DNA from: Macrotis lagotis
Lineage: Eukaryota > Chordata > Mammalia > Peramelemorphia > Peramelidae
Reading direction: 5' to 3'
DNA: 64,000 nucleotides
NCBI RefSeq assembly: GCF_037893015.1
Contig: NC_133662.1
Span: 270,809,944-270,873,943 of the forward strand
Of the stretch, positions 52,301 through 58,890 are shown in pieces (positions within the stretch are counted from its first letter, which is position 1; every line of letters begins with the position of its first letter). The notes under the pieces are model-generated. The model saw only the letters and a list, made by a program, of their open reading frames with translations, ran no database searches and was not told the DNA's origin. Position numbers and translations under genes: made by a program.

Positions 52301-55300
52301 AAGAGAATGCGGTTCAGCTCCTGAACGTCATGCTGCCTCATCTCCTGCAACGCAGGGACAGTCACAGAGCCATCGGTCCACCCCTCACGGAGACCCATGC
52401 CCACCTCCCACACAGCAAGCAGAACCCACTGGACAACAGAGGAATCCCTGGAAAACAGGAAGGAACTGTGACTTTTCTACACCACTACTCTATCGCCCAG
52501 CAGGAGGCCAACAAAGAGCACAGGAGAGGATCTTGGGGGGGTCTGTTTTAATGAACTGGTCCTCTGGTGACAAAAGGCAGGCAGGAGAGGGCCTTAGGGG
52601 TCCTGCTTTCATGAACCAGTCATCTGGGATGGTATGACAATGGAGAATAAACAGGGGACTGCCCAAGGGCCTTCACAAGTAAGTGTATCCCAGCAGAGAA
52701 GCAGTACAAAAGGCAGAGGAGACTCAGGGGTGCCAAGAGTTGGAGCCTGGAATGAAAGAACAAGCCAGGAAGTTGTGCCCTAGTTGTTCATGGGAGAAAA
52801 GGGACTGAAAGTTTGAAGCTCCCCAAGGCTTCTGGGTCTGTCCAGAGAGCAGGGAAAAGGTACACACAGGAAGGGGGGCAGTATCTCTGTGGCATGGGCA
52901 GAAGGGCTCACACCAGGGCTCTGGAGAAGGCTCCTTGGGTTTCTCTCCTACTATCAGCTTTCTCCACCATAAAAGGCAGAAATGTGTAATGGTTGGAGAA
53001 CTGGCTGCCAAGACACCAAGCCCTGGAGGGGCTTTGACAGAGTTCCAGGCCCACCTCATACATCCAAGAGGATGACTCAGGCTCTGGGTAGTTCTCTAAG
53101 ACCCTACCTGGCAGACAGGGTGCCAACCTGTACTGGCAGAGGGAGTGTCTTCATCGGGGAGATCCCTTCCCTCTTAGTAGACTGGGTAGAATATATCAAA
53201 GAAGTTTCCTAGGTTTCCCAAATAAGAAGTTTAAAAAAAAAAAACCCAAAGTGTCCAGAGGCCAGTAGCACCATGCGTCTCTGAAAGGAGGAACACACAT
53301 TTTGTGCTATTCATTTGCCCGGCTGGCCCCCTCATTTCACAGATGAGGAATCAGAGGCTGGAAAAGCGAGAGGCCTTTCCTAAGGTCACCCAGGAAGCCA
53401 CAAAGCTGAGACACAAAGCCAAAGTTCTCAAGGCCAAATCTGCTGCTGCTCTCCGGGAACCAGAGACATCCCACCCTGGAGCCCACAAAGGCAGGTTGCT
53501 ACCTTCTCGGCAATACTGAGAGGGTTCAGAGTCTTGCCTAGCTGGTAGGTATTCAAGGCAGAACTTGAACCCCTTCACCCTGCACTCCTCCCACCCCTCT
53601 CGAAGAACTGGGTCCAGGCTCCAGACCTTTGAGACCCTGTAGAGTCTCACACCATCAGCCCTTCCCTCCTTACACCTGAACCAGCACCCACCTCGGCAAG
53701 GTCTAAAGAAGAGCCCTCAAGCTAACCTGAGAAGCCCAAGGTAACATTCCTGTGACAAAAGTGGCCTACCCCCAAAGGAAGCCCCCACGACATGTAGACA
53801 TCGTTCTTTCTGCCCCTCTGCAGACCCATCGCACTTGCCTACCTCACTGTTGTTCCAGCCAAAGCTGTCGGTGAGGTCAGTGGTGGATGCAGCCTGCTGG
53901 TCTGAGAGAAGGAGCTGAGCAAACAACCTCTGTAACTGCAAAGGGATGATTCGCACCTGGAAGATGACATACATTCCTCCTTTAGGCCCCAGCTACATGA
54001 GGGAGCCTGAGGAAAGGCCTCCCCGTTGATTCAGTCTGGGCTGCCTCCCTTTCTGCCCCTTGCCCCAGCCTCATCCTAAACCAGAATCATTCGAGGGTTC
54101 CTGCAGTAGGCAAAAATCTGAGGTGTGACAGGTGAAAATCAAACCTGAGTTTCAAAAACCAATTTCTAACTACTGTTTAGGTGAGGCCTCGGGCAAGGGA
54201 ATCACTTAACCTCCCTTAGCTGCCATTTCCTCTTCTGCAAGATGGGGAAGAAGCAATCCAAACCTCTCAGCCAAGTCTGAGTCAAGAGACAGACAGACGT
54301 ACTCTAATCTATGACCAACAGAGAAGCATGCTCATACCTCTAGGCCCCCCAAGGTGGGGAGCAAGATCTCCCAATCACAAGGTGGGGCATATGGTCACCC
54401 CTCCCTGTTCCCTGAGTCTCAGTTTCCTCCTCCAAAGCTTGAGGAATGGGGCTCACGTCCTACTCAAGCCTTCATTGTTTCTGGGTCAAGGCTAGGAAAG
54501 CATCCCCAGGGGGCTGGCCATGGGTGACAACTTCTGGAGACAGCATTGGGTGACAGAAGCCAAGGCTGCCCCAGCGCCATTACGTGGCCTTCTATCAGGT
54601 CCTGAGAACCAGGAGGCCCTTCTCCAAAGCACCTGGGAGCACAGCCCCTGAGAGCAAGGCCTCTCCCCCCCCCACATGCACACAGACACACAAGGCATTA
54701 GCACACAGACCTGCATATCCCACATGCATGTGTTTTACCCATACACACATGCACACAACACACACCACATTTACACACAACGCACGCACTCACACACAAA
54801 TAGCAGTAAAGGCTCCAAGCTGGAGCCATCTAACAGAGATGGTGGGAGTGGGCGGCAACAAGCGCCTCTACAACCCCACAAACTCAGGTTGCCAACCGGG
54901 GTCCATTGAGACCCCAGATGGTTTTCACATGAACTGCTCTCTAAATCTGCTCCCTCCTCTCGAGATGCCTGCTTTTACAAAGTAAATAGGGTCTGGGCTG
55001 CAATAACCCAGCTCATAGACAAGGAGAACCAAGTTGTCTTGAAACGTGAAGGTCTTGCACTCAAGTGTGGATGCTTAGTGGCATCAAGTTCTCTCCTTTA
55101 ACTGCTCTGGATACTGGTTCCAGGGGATCAGTTGTGACATCAGAGGGTCACTGGTCAGGCCTCCTCACCCCAGTGAGACCTTTAATTCAATCCCTTTGGT
55201 GACATCACTTTGTTCCCCTCAGATTAATGCCCAAGAGTTTTTCTTAGAACTACTGTCGAACCCACTGAAAGTTGAATTAAAAAAAAAAAGCCTTGGACAT

Positions 55301-58299
55301 TCTGACAGGAAATAAAGCAAAATGTTGACGCATTTACTTTTCTTATTTAGGCGACCCAGCCTCTGACAATCCCATGCTTGGGACAAGGAGGCCAGGACCT
55401 GTTTACATAGCAGCATCCAACCTCTAGGATAGTCCATTAGACATGGCAATAGCTTTGGCAGGGGCCAAAGAATGAGGCTGAGAAAAGGGGGGGGGGTGGG
55501 GGGAGGCCTGTGCTCTATTTGACAAGGACCTGCTTTCCTTATAGGGCTTTGTCTGGAAGGCTCTTAAGAGATGCTGAGGAATCCAGAGACAAGATGCTGG
55601 TACCTTAGCATCAGGGTCATCCTTGTCCTCTAATGATCCAAGTTCTTCTGGGTCCAAAGCAAACAAAGCTTCTACAAAGAAAAGACAAATGAGAAACTCA
55701 GGTAACCTCTGCACCCAGGTTCCTCTGTTCCTCTGTTTGTAAGAGTTAAAAGGGTGAGGGAAGGGGGAAGAGAGGTCCCCTTGTTCACAGACTGCACAGC
55801 AAGGAATAGGATTTTGAAAATGAAACACTCTGAAAAGACCCCAACATTGAAGCAGTGAGGATAGACACTGAGAAGATACAAGAGGGAGGCGACTATTTAG
55901 CAACAGATCTAGTCACGAAGACCTCAGGTTTTAGTTCCAATCCCCAACTCTTAAGCACAAGAGCATCCCCTCTGGGTTTCAGGCCCAAGCTCAAGCAGAA
56001 ATCCCTTGTTCCAGGTGCTTCCCCTTTGGGCTTGTTTCTTTCTCTGTAAAATGAGAGCTAGGCAGAATGGCCTGAGGTCCCTTCTGGTGGCTGCTCTCAG
56101 AAGCAGGGCATCAGCAAATAGTCACACCCTAGACTGTCAGTCTGCTGTCAAGACTTGAGCTCCTCCCACCTAGTTATTCAGCCTGGCCTCAAGTCCCCAG
56201 GACAGAGCCAGTGTCTGGTTCCAGGAGGCAGTCAGGCTAGGCTCCCTTTTTTTTGGAAGAACACCAGCAACAAGCGTGGATGTAATGTCTTAAGGCTTGT
56301 AGAGTATGCATGGTGAATATCTCCCTGGAAGACAAGCATGATTGTTCTCATTTTACAGATGAGGAAACTGAGATCCACAGAGGTGCAGTAACCCACCCAG
56401 GGTCACATGGCAAGGTATAGTCAGCTGCTGCATTTGAACTCAGGTCTTCTGGACTCCAGTTCTGACACCATATCCACCAGGGCCACCCAGGTTGGAACTA
56501 ATGGGGGTGAGGAGACAGAGAAAAGACTAGCGATTCAATCTCTCTGGAAAAGCCCCAGGAACAGAAAGGTGTTTATTGTCCCAGCAAGGAGTGACCCACC
56601 CTACTGAAGCTCCCCTGGTGGGTCCACAAATGGAAGAGTCTGCCTAGCACCAGTCAAGCTCCAGGACCACGGACAGCGCTAGGTCTGCCTCAGGAGGCCT
56701 TCTTAGCTGGAGCTCCATGCCAGGTCATGCCAGGCTGAGGGCACTGTCTTTCAAATGGCAAAAATCATGTTCACACGGCCCGTTCGCTGTATTGTGACAA
56801 AGGAAAAAAGTGGGCTGTGCTGTGTGTGTGTGTGCATGTGTGAGAGAGAGCATGAACAAGTATGCAAGCTCCCACAAAATTGCCATGGCAGTGTCTGGAG
56901 GGAAGTGGAAAGAGAGGAAGGAAGGTGTGCCAAGCACCTGGGGCAGCTGCCTGGTACCAAGGGAGCCTCATATCTGAGAGCAGGAACATGAGCAGGGACT
57001 GAGTCTCCCTATGGGTCAGACCAGGAGTTCTTAACTGGGGGTGGGGGGGCAGGGGTCACACAGGTCAATTTCAGGGGGTCTGTGGGGAGAACAATCCAAT
57101 TTTTTTTCTCTTTGTCTTTAGGCTTCCTTTATCCTCTTCTGTTTTCTATTCCACTTATCGTTTAAAAAGGGATGCCAAGGGGCAGCTAGGCAGCCCAATG
57201 GATAAAGCACCAGCCCTGGAGTCAGGTCTTGAATTGCAATGCAGTCTCAGGTCCTTAATAATCTCCTAGCTGTGTGACCTTGGGCAAGTCACTTAACCCC
57301 ACTGCCTTGCCAAAAAAACAAATAAGAAAAAAAGGGATGATGAGAGGGGGTTGGGAAGCTCGCCAGTCTGACTGCCTCAGGGCCAGTGGTGGAGAACCCC
57401 TGTGATCTCCTTCTCCACGAAGCCTCCCGTGACAGCACATGCTCCAGGAGTGTCATTTCCATTTTAGGCTGTCCGTGAGTTGATGTCAAAACTGGTGAGA
57501 ACAAAGCTGCTGTGAAGGTGCTTAAATGAAAGCCCTGCAGACAGGAGCTGCGAGTGGGTCTTGCGAGTCAGTGCCAAGAAGGCCCGTCCTCCAGGACAGA
57601 CTCATTCTGGTCTAGTTTGCTGATGGCCCTAACTGTAAACTGCCAGCACCCTGATGCCCACACCAGGCTGAGGCAGGAGCTGCCTGGCTAAAGTCCAAGC
57701 CTGGACAGTTCCTGGCTCTGAAACTGTGGTCAGTTCGTAAGAGGCAGCCTCCACTCTAACCACAGTCACCACCGTGACAACCTCCTGCCTCGGTGACTTC
57801 ATATAGGTGATATAATTATATAGAATATATAACGCTGGATGCATGTTAACAGTGATTCATTGAACAACAAGATGAAGTTATTCTGCCCACTAAAAAGACA
57901 GGCACGGTCTTCGTTGGAAAGATGGCAGGGGCTTCAGAGGCACTCACACCCCTCCCTCATTTTACAGGTAAGGAAACTGAGGCCGAGGCAGCGGCCCCAT
58001 GGGGAGGACGCCAACTAGCTTCTCTAAGAACAGCGTCCTCGATGGTTCCCTTTTCTAATCTTCCACGAGGACAGAATGACTTGGTGGGAAGGTGCCTACC
58101 TCGGAATTCCGGTGTGAAATGGAGAGTCTGCAGCAAGGAGTTGAGATAGCAAGTCCCGCCCTGGTTCTGGATCCCGCTCAGGTTGGTGACACCCCGGGGG
58201 GGGGGGAGGCTCCGGATTCACGCACTTGGACTTCGTCCCTTTCTCGATGGGGTGCTCTGAGATGTAGGGGAAGTCCTCTTCGAACAGGTCCCCAAACAT
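3097..58299 (-). CDS. USP40: USP40, ubiquitin-specific protease 40, 31 coding exons
   Basis: USP40 is a USP-family deubiquitinase, a cysteine protease that cleaves ubiquitin from substrates. Coding exons (high to low): 58100-58299, 55604-55671, 53843-53956, 52180-52344, 51584-51730, 50911-51054, 49770-49898, 45400-45504, 43831-43938, 42233-42566, 41027-41108, 40617-40791, 39645-39729, 38612-38682, 37232-37560, 28108-28231, 26808-26865, 26448-26501, 25658-25746, 25164-25250, 24946-24982, 14183-14247, 12385-12459, 11249-11378, 10329-10435, 8886-9004, 8452-8517, 5379-5589, 5154-5249, 3949-4043, 3097-3208. All have GT-AG borders and matching phases. The Cys box NQGGTCYLN puts the catalytic Cys at residue 50. 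Zinc-ribbon pairs are C172/C175 and C220/C223. The His box GGHYHVY has His at 305. The C-terminal two-thirds matches the ubiquitin-like-rich human tail, with a basic KRKKKKK stretch and end LSINVGIFR. Length is 1259 aa (human about 1235) once one homopolymer base in the first exon is discounted. Confidence 0.95.
3257..3652. repeat. GC-rich minisatellite in the last USP40 intron
   Basis: Sixteen copies of a 17-bp core TGGGCCGCCCCGTCCCC, some separated by GGCCCGGCCTGGCC-type spacers of 9-24 bp. It keeps long open frames in several phases on both strands, which are artefacts of composition. It starts about 50 bases from the last-exon acceptor. Confidence 0.95.
3949..4043 (-). CDS. USP40: USP40 coding exon 30
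   Basis: 95 nt, phase 0 in and 2 out. Encodes [20 protein letters not shown] then [11 protein letters not shown] (residues 1192-1222). Acceptor TTGCTCAACAG, donor GTAACG. Confidence 0.94.
4184..4372 (-). repeat. MAR1-type/CORE SINE
   Basis: Reverse-complement reads GGGGCAGCTAGGTGGCATAG at one end and the AACCCTAAATGGGG tail at the other, with GATGAGGAAACTGAGGC on the plus strand between. In a USP40 intron. Confidence 0.65.
4883..5012. repeat. Local direct repeat, copy A
   Basis: About 130 bp, highly similar to 5890-6020: both begin GTCCTGGGAGCCTTGCCCAG and both carry AGGCCTAGAACCT and CCAATCCT(A/G)TTAGAACC. Family unknown. Lies in the intron after exon 29. Confidence 0.85.
5154..5249 (-). 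CDS. USP40: USP40 coding exon 29 (basic tract)
   Basis: 96 nt, phase 0. Encodes [20 protein letters not shown] then KDGDIIGVK (residues 1160-1191). The run of Lys/Arg could act as a nuclear localisation signal (inference). Confidence 0.95.
5379..5589 (-). CDS. USP40: USP40 coding exon 28
   Basis: 211 nt, phase 2 in and 0 out. Encodes [20 protein letters not shown], then [15 protein letters not shown] and ISSW (residues 1089-1159). Strongly conserved ubiquitin-like module. Confidence 0.95.
5890..6020. repeat. Local direct repeat, copy B
   Basis: Partner of 4883-5012 in the same orientation, about 1 kb away. The pair brackets USP40 exons 28 and 29 (5154-5589). Confidence 0.85.
6021..8451. other. 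USP40 intron, no gene recognised
   Basis: A 2.4 kb C/T-rich stretch between exons 27 and 28. Long open frames on plus at 6216-6919 have no recognisable domain. The base composition suggests old, decayed repeats, but no family is clear. Confidence 0.4.
8452..8517 (-). CDS. USP40: USP40 coding exon 27
   Basis: 66 nt, phase 2 in and out. Encodes [20 protein letters not shown] then L (residues 1067-1088). Donor GTAAGC. Confidence 0.9.
8886..9004 (-). CDS. USP40: USP40 coding exon 26
   Basis: 119 nt, phase 0 in and 2 out. Encodes [20 protein letters not shown] and [15 protein letters not shown] (residues 1028-1066). Donor GTAGGTTTC. Confidence 0.92.
10329..10435 (-). CDS. USP40: USP40 coding exon 25
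   Basis: 107 nt, phase 1 in and 0 out. Encodes [20 protein letters not shown] then DLKRQ (residues 992-1027). Acceptor GAATCTGTGTCCAG, donor GTTAGG. Confidence 0.88.
11249..11378 (-). CDS. USP40: USP40 coding exon 24
   Basis: 130 nt, phase 0 in and 1 out. Encodes [20 protein letters not shown] and ends RTSPEGG (residues 949-991). A nearer GT exists at 11282 (CAA|GTAGG), but only the donor at 11248 (GTAGGTCT) gives the phase the next exon needs. Confidence 0.82.
11640..11760 (+). repeat. L2-like 3' end fragment
   Basis: The order TCTGTATTGCCAACACTTAG, CATAAGGTCT and GCAGACAAATGCC resembles the typical L2/MIR3 3' end. Confidence 0.4.
12385..12459 (-). CDS. USP40: USP40 coding exon 23
   Basis: 75 nt, phase 0. 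Encodes [20 protein letters not shown] then KLPPK (residues 924-948), matching a ubiquitin-like module of human USP40. Confidence 0.92.
12600..13400. repeat. Unclassified G/A-rich repeat-like block
   Basis: Contains GAGAATGGATTG and GACTGCAATAATTTGGATG, echoing a similar arrangement at 33.8-33.9 kb. The two may be diverged copies of one interspersed family that I cannot name. Confidence 0.35.
14183..14247 (-). CDS. USP40: USP40 coding exon 22
   Basis: 65 nt, phase 1 in and 0 out. Encodes [20 protein letters not shown] then E (residues 902-923). It lies 10.7 kb from the preceding micro-exon, across an intron full of L1 DNA. Confidence 0.92.
15400..16135 (+). mobile_element. L1 3' fragment with AAAC/AAAT tail
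   Basis: Begins within the last ORF2 part (GGGTCTGTATCCCAAAGAGA, TGGTGGCAAAGAATTGGAAA) and runs through the L1 3'UTR to an (AAAC)n(AAAT)n tail at 16090-16132. The same text recurs at 19970-20070. 5'-truncated; in the long USP40 intron. Confidence 0.8.
16575..20630 (+). mobile_element. L1 retrotransposon, 5'-truncated, decayed ORF2
   Basis: It starts inside ORF2. Endonuclease pieces are at 16823-17263 (VGDLN-type box), reverse transcriptase at 17707-18560 ([52 protein letters not shown]). The catalytic Tyr/Phe-Ala-Asp-Asp is lost (reads VVEDMM). The ORF is broken by several frameshifts and stops. The 3'UTR ends near 20620 in AATAAACAAAATC and A-rich DNA. An internal (TA)n(GA)n tract sits at 19505-19600. 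A dead copy, antisense to USP40. Confidence 0.92.
19505..19601. repeat. Compound (TA)n(GA)n microsatellite inside L1
   Basis: About 48 bases of TA (with one TGTG break) followed by about 50 bases of GA. Confidence 0.97.
20760..21560 (+). repeat. L2-like fragment(s)
   Basis: C/T-rich with AGACTGGAAGCTCCTCAAGG then GCAGGGACTCTGG at 21425-21455, the usual L2 3' wording. The stretch 21560-22740 holds nothing I can identify. Confidence 0.4.
22790..24290 (+). mobile_element. L1-derived element: 5'UTR/ORF1 start joined to a 3' end (HAL1-like)
   Basis: Starts with CAAGATGGTGGAGTGAAGAA, an L1 5'-end motif, then 5'UTR and the beginning of ORF1 (ACCTGACCATAAAAATCTAT, GAAGATACAAGTTACAAATT). From 23780 it passes straight into 3'-end sequence (GATCCATCTCCAGAAAGAGA, GAGTGCAGATCGAAG), with no ORF2 between. 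It is interrupted by the SINE at 23915-24073. Either a half-L1 (HAL1) or an internally deleted L1. Confidence 0.6.
23915..24073 (+). mobile_element. tRNA-derived SINE (WSINE1-like) with 11-bp TSD
   Basis: Starts GTGAGGCAGCTAGTTGGCAC, has the B-box-like TTCAAATCC, and ends in poly(A). Target duplication AGCTAATTTGG at 23904-23914 and 24074-24084. Nested in the L1-derived element. Confidence 0.92.
24946..24982 (-). CDS. USP40: USP40 coding exon 21 (37-nt micro-exon)
   Basis: Encodes [12 protein letters not shown] (residues 890-901), phase 0 in and 1 out. It matches the human segment between the flanking exons. Acceptor TTTTATTTTCTCTCAG and donor GTCAGTGG are good. Confidence 0.85.
25164..25250 (-). 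CDS. USP40: USP40 coding exon 20
   Basis: 87 nt, phase 0. Encodes [20 protein letters not shown] and ends STITVGE (residues 861-889). Confidence 0.9.
25658..25746 (-). CDS. USP40: USP40 coding exon 19
   Basis: 89 nt, phase 1 in and 0 out. Encodes [20 protein letters not shown] and [10 protein letters not shown] (residues 831-860). Confidence 0.93.
26205..26335 (+). repeat. MIR-like SINE fragment
   Basis: ACCTGAGTTCAAATCC followed by ACTTAGCAGCTGGG and CCTCATCCATAAAAAG in MIR order. Confidence 0.5.
26448..26501 (-). CDS. USP40: USP40 coding exon 18
   Basis: 54 nt, phase 1 in and out. Encodes [18 protein letters not shown] (residues 813-830). Acceptor TTGCCTCCAG, donor GTAGGTGG. Confidence 0.92.
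26808..26865 (-). CDS. USP40: USP40 coding exon 17
   Basis: 58 nt, phase 0 in and 1 out. Encodes [19 protein letters not shown] (residues 794-812). Acceptor TTTGTGTGTTTCAG, donor GTAAATGC. Confidence 0.92.
28108..28231 (-). CDS. USP40: USP40 coding exon 16
   Basis: 124 nt, phase 2 in and 0 out. Ends [19 protein letters not shown] then VSATIDT (residues 752-793). Separated from the preceding exon by a 9.0 kb repeat-filled intron. Confidence 0.93.
28840..29770 (+). repeat. L2-like fragment in the 9 kb intron
   Basis: Carries CACAATCTGGCTCCCACTGC, CAGGCCTCTGCACAGAGCAT, GGAATGCCCTCCCTCTTCCC and CCTTCAAGGTCAGCACAAGT in L2 order (29490-29660). Confidence 0.65.
30800..33000 (+). mobile_element. 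Old decayed L1 fragment
   Basis: A-rich. The RT-region text GAAAAATGATCAACAAAATT at 31814 and CATATTATAAAGCAGCAGTC at 32547 parallel the better-kept L1 at 16.6-20.6 kb. No ORF survives. Interrupted by the SINE at 31462-31607. The 5' limit is uncertain. Confidence 0.7.
31462..31607 (+). mobile_element. WSINE1-like SINE with 12-bp TSD
   Basis: GGGGTGGCTAGGTGGTGCAG head, A and B boxes, A/T tail. TSD AAAAAGTGCTCT at 31450-31461 and 31608-31619, inside older L1 DNA. Confidence 0.93.
34096..34408 (-). mobile_element. MAR1-type long SINE with 9-bp TSD
   Basis: The minus strand starts GAGCAGCTAGATGGTGTGGC, has GGAGTTCGAATGTGACC, and ends in TTATTGTTATTGTT. TSD ACAATGAGA at 34087-34095 and 34409-34417. 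313 bp. Confidence 0.85.
34924..34980 (+). repeat. WSINE1-like SINE head fragment
   Basis: GGAAGCTAGATGGCACAGTG then GCACCAGCCCTGGGAGGCAG; the 3' part is missing. Confidence 0.7.
35574..35726 (+). mobile_element. WSINE1-like SINE with 18-bp TSD
   Basis: GCAGCTAGGTGGCACAATGG head, TTCAAATCCGGCC B box, AATAAAATAAAATAA tail. The 18-bp duplication at 35556-35573 and 35727-35744 has one mismatch. Confidence 0.93.
36443..36615 (+). mobile_element. WSINE1-like SINE with 12-bp TSD
   Basis: TGGGGGCAGCTAGGTGGCAT head and a long A-rich tail. TSD AAAAAGAATGGC at 36431-36442 and 36616-36627. Confidence 0.93.
37232..37560 (-). CDS. USP40: USP40 coding exon 15
   Basis: 329 nt, phase 0 in and 2 out. Starts [20 protein letters not shown]; contains [20 protein letters not shown] and [20 protein letters not shown]; ends SSSYDQ (residues 643-751). 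Confidence 0.93.
38180..38340 (+). repeat. L2-like 3' fragment
   Basis: TTAACTGCTTCAGGGCATCT, then ACAGCACTAGGGACAAAGAA and GGTGCTCCAGAAAG, in L2 3'-end order. Confidence 0.45.
38612..38682 (-). CDS. USP40: USP40 coding exon 14
   Basis: 71 nt, phase 1 in and 0 out. Encodes [20 protein letters not shown] and ends GME (residues 619-642). Confidence 0.9.
39645..39729 (-). CDS. USP40: USP40 coding exon 13
   Basis: 85 nt, phase 0 in and 1 out. Encodes [20 protein letters not shown] and ends LHVCQTLE (residues 591-618). Donor GTAGGC. Confidence 0.9.
40617..40791 (-). CDS. USP40: USP40 coding exon 12
   Basis: 175 nt, phase 2 in and 0 out. Encodes [20 protein letters not shown] and ends [12 protein letters not shown], the start of the ubiquitin-like-fold region (residues 532-590). 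Confidence 0.93.
41027..41108 (-). CDS. USP40: USP40 coding exon 11
   Basis: 82 nt, phase 1 in and 2 out. Encodes [20 protein letters not shown] and ends LQKKR. Acceptor TTTTGTTTGCAG, donor GTCAGT. Confidence 0.9.
41960..42125 (-). repeat. MIR-like SINE fragment
   Basis: TTTACTGAGAAGGAAACCGA, GGGACTTGCATAAGGTCCCC and CAGCTAGTCAGGG form the reversed MIR order. Confidence 0.5.
42233..42566 (-). CDS. USP40: USP40 coding exon 10 (largest exon)
   Basis: 334 nt, phase 0 in and 1 out. Starts [14 protein letters not shown], then a fast-evolving Ser/Pro/Glu-rich stretch, then [12 protein letters not shown] and [20 protein letters not shown], the conserved C-terminal edge of the USP domain (residues 394-504). 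Confidence 0.93.
43200..43570 (+). repeat. L2-like fragment
   Basis: CAGGAAGCCTCCCCTGAG then GACTGGAAGCGCCTTGAGGA and CAAGGGTTGTCTCTGCC, typical of an L2 3' end. Confidence 0.5.
43831..43938 (-). CDS. USP40: USP40 coding exon 9
   Basis: 108 nt, phase 0. Encodes [20 protein letters not shown] and ends [10 protein letters not shown] (residues 358-393). Acceptor CTTTCTTTCTGAAG, donor GTACAACA. Confidence 0.92.
45400..45504 (-). CDS. USP40: USP40 coding exon 8
   Basis: 105 nt, phase 0. Encodes [20 protein letters not shown] and ends [12 protein letters not shown] (residues 323-357). It follows a 4.3 kb intron that holds an L1 remnant. Confidence 0.88.
46815..47072. repeat. Degenerate GGTCAT/TCATC minisatellite
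   Basis: Repeated GGTCATnnTCATC-type units, roughly 15-30 bp and imperfect (for example CATCCTCATCGGTCACAATC followed by CATCCTCATCAGTCAAGG). In the USP40 intron between exons 7 and 8. Confidence 0.75.
48270..48421 (+). mobile_element. WSINE1-like SINE with 15-bp TSD
   Basis: CAGGGCGGCTAGATGGTGCA head and poly(A) tail. TSD GACAAATGTAAAGAT at 48255-48269 and 48422-48436. Confidence 0.94.
48948..49105 (-). mobile_element. WSINE1-like SINE, reversed, with 10-bp TSD
   Basis: Poly(T) start, then GGTTAAGTGGCTTGCCCAAG and GTCACCTAGCCGCC. TSD CTCATTAAAA at 48938-48947 and 49106-49115. Confidence 0.92.
49263..49314. repeat. (GT)26 microsatellite
   Basis: 52 uninterrupted bases of GT in the intron next to the His-box exon. 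Confidence 0.98.
49770..49898 (-). CDS. USP40: USP40 coding exon 7 (catalytic His box)
   Basis: 129 nt, phase 0. Encodes [12 protein letters not shown] and [19 protein letters not shown]. His305 in GHYxxY is the expected general base of the triad. Confidence 0.96.
50070..50185 (+). repeat. MIR/CORE-type SINE fragment
   Basis: TTAGAGTCAGGAAGATCTGA then GTTCAATTCCAG and TTGCCTTAACTGTAAAATAG. Confidence 0.6.
50911..51054 (-). CDS. USP40: USP40 coding exon 6
   Basis: 144 nt, phase 0. Encodes [20 protein letters not shown], the USP core strand motif, and ends LKPFCEQ (residues 232-279). Confidence 0.95.
51584..51730 (-). CDS. USP40: USP40 coding exon 5 (second zinc pair)
   Basis: 147 nt, phase 0. 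Encodes [20 protein letters not shown] and, later, [15 protein letters not shown]; the CxxC at 220/223 completes the zinc ribbon. Both splice sites are canonical. Many automatic ORF methods would miss it, since no ATG-initiated frame of that length covers it. Confidence 0.93.
52180..52344 (-). CDS. USP40: USP40 coding exon 4 (QQHD-like box, first zinc pair)
   Basis: 165 nt, phase 0. Encodes [19 protein letters not shown], the conserved USP box 2, and ends [11 protein letters not shown]. The CxxC at residues 172/175 is the first zinc-ribbon knuckle. Confidence 0.95.
53843..53956 (-). CDS. USP40: USP40 coding exon 3
   Basis: 114 nt, phase 0 on both sides. Encodes [20 protein letters not shown] and ends SFGWNNSE (residues 90-127). 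Part of the catalytic domain. Confidence 0.93.
55604..55671 (-). CDS. USP40: USP40 coding exon 2
   Basis: 68 nt, phase 1 in and 0 out. Encodes [19 protein letters not shown] followed by PDAK (residues 67-89). Acceptor TTTCTTTGTAG, donor GTACCAGC. Confidence 0.9.
56335..56490 (-). repeat. MIR SINE
   Basis: CATTTTACAGATGAGGAAAC, ACCCAGGGTCACATGGCAAG and GCATTTGAACTCAGGTC are the reversed MIR hallmarks. Confidence 0.7.
57175..57328 (+). mobile_element. WSINE1-like SINE with 11-bp TSD
   Basis: CAAGGGGCAGCTAGGCAGCC head. TSD AAAAAGGGATG at 57164-57174 and 57329-57339. In the first coding intron of USP40. Confidence 0.9.
58100..58299 (-). CDS. USP40: USP40 first coding exon (Cys box), with 1-bp frameshift
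   Basis: The ATG at 58297-58299 opens [10 protein letters not shown], as in human. The exon is 200 nt, but the downstream phase needs 199. The extra base is in the G run 58196-58206 (C run in the gene): with ten bases the frame reads [13 protein letters not shown] and on to [22 protein letters not shown]; with eleven it is out of frame. The catalytic TGC is the complement of 58149-58151. The donor is GTAGGC after 58100. The acceptor, close above 58299, is uncertain (58300 or 58314). Confidence 0.85.
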
Positions 58300-58890
58300 T
58301 CTGAAGGCGCCGGGCTGCCCTTGCAAACGACAAAACTATTTACCACTTGTTTCTGAGCAGGTCTTTCCCAGACCCGCCCCCACCCCCAATGTCAAGGGCG
58401 GAGGACCCCCGGCCTCGAGGGTCCTTTGCTTCTCCAGCCCCATTCCAGTCTCTGGCGGGGGCCCGGGCGCTGGCTGGGGGTCCTGCACCTCCTCATGGGC
58501 CCGGGGGGCCGCGGCGCCGTGGGGTCGCGCGTGAAGGCCACAGCGGAGGAAAGGCCCCACGGCGGCGGCCCCCGAGCCCCCTCCCCACAAACGCGGCTCC
58601 CTGGCTGCGCCCCCACCTCGCGGCAGCCTCCCCTGCCCACGGCGGGGGGCTCCGGCCCGCGCCCCCAGGCCCCAACGGCCCGGGCGCGCTCGGGGCTCTC
58701 CTCCGGGGCCCGGGCCCCAGTCCGGCCTGGCCGCGCCCCGGGCGCCGCGGTCCTGGGTTCCAGTCCCGCCCGGCCGCTCGGCCCCTTCTCCCGGGCGCCC
58801 CCTCGGCGCCTCCGTTCCCCCGCCTGGCGGGGGGCGGGGAGGCCCGGCCCGCAGTGCGGCCCGGCCCGGAGTGGCCCTGCCCGCCCGCCC

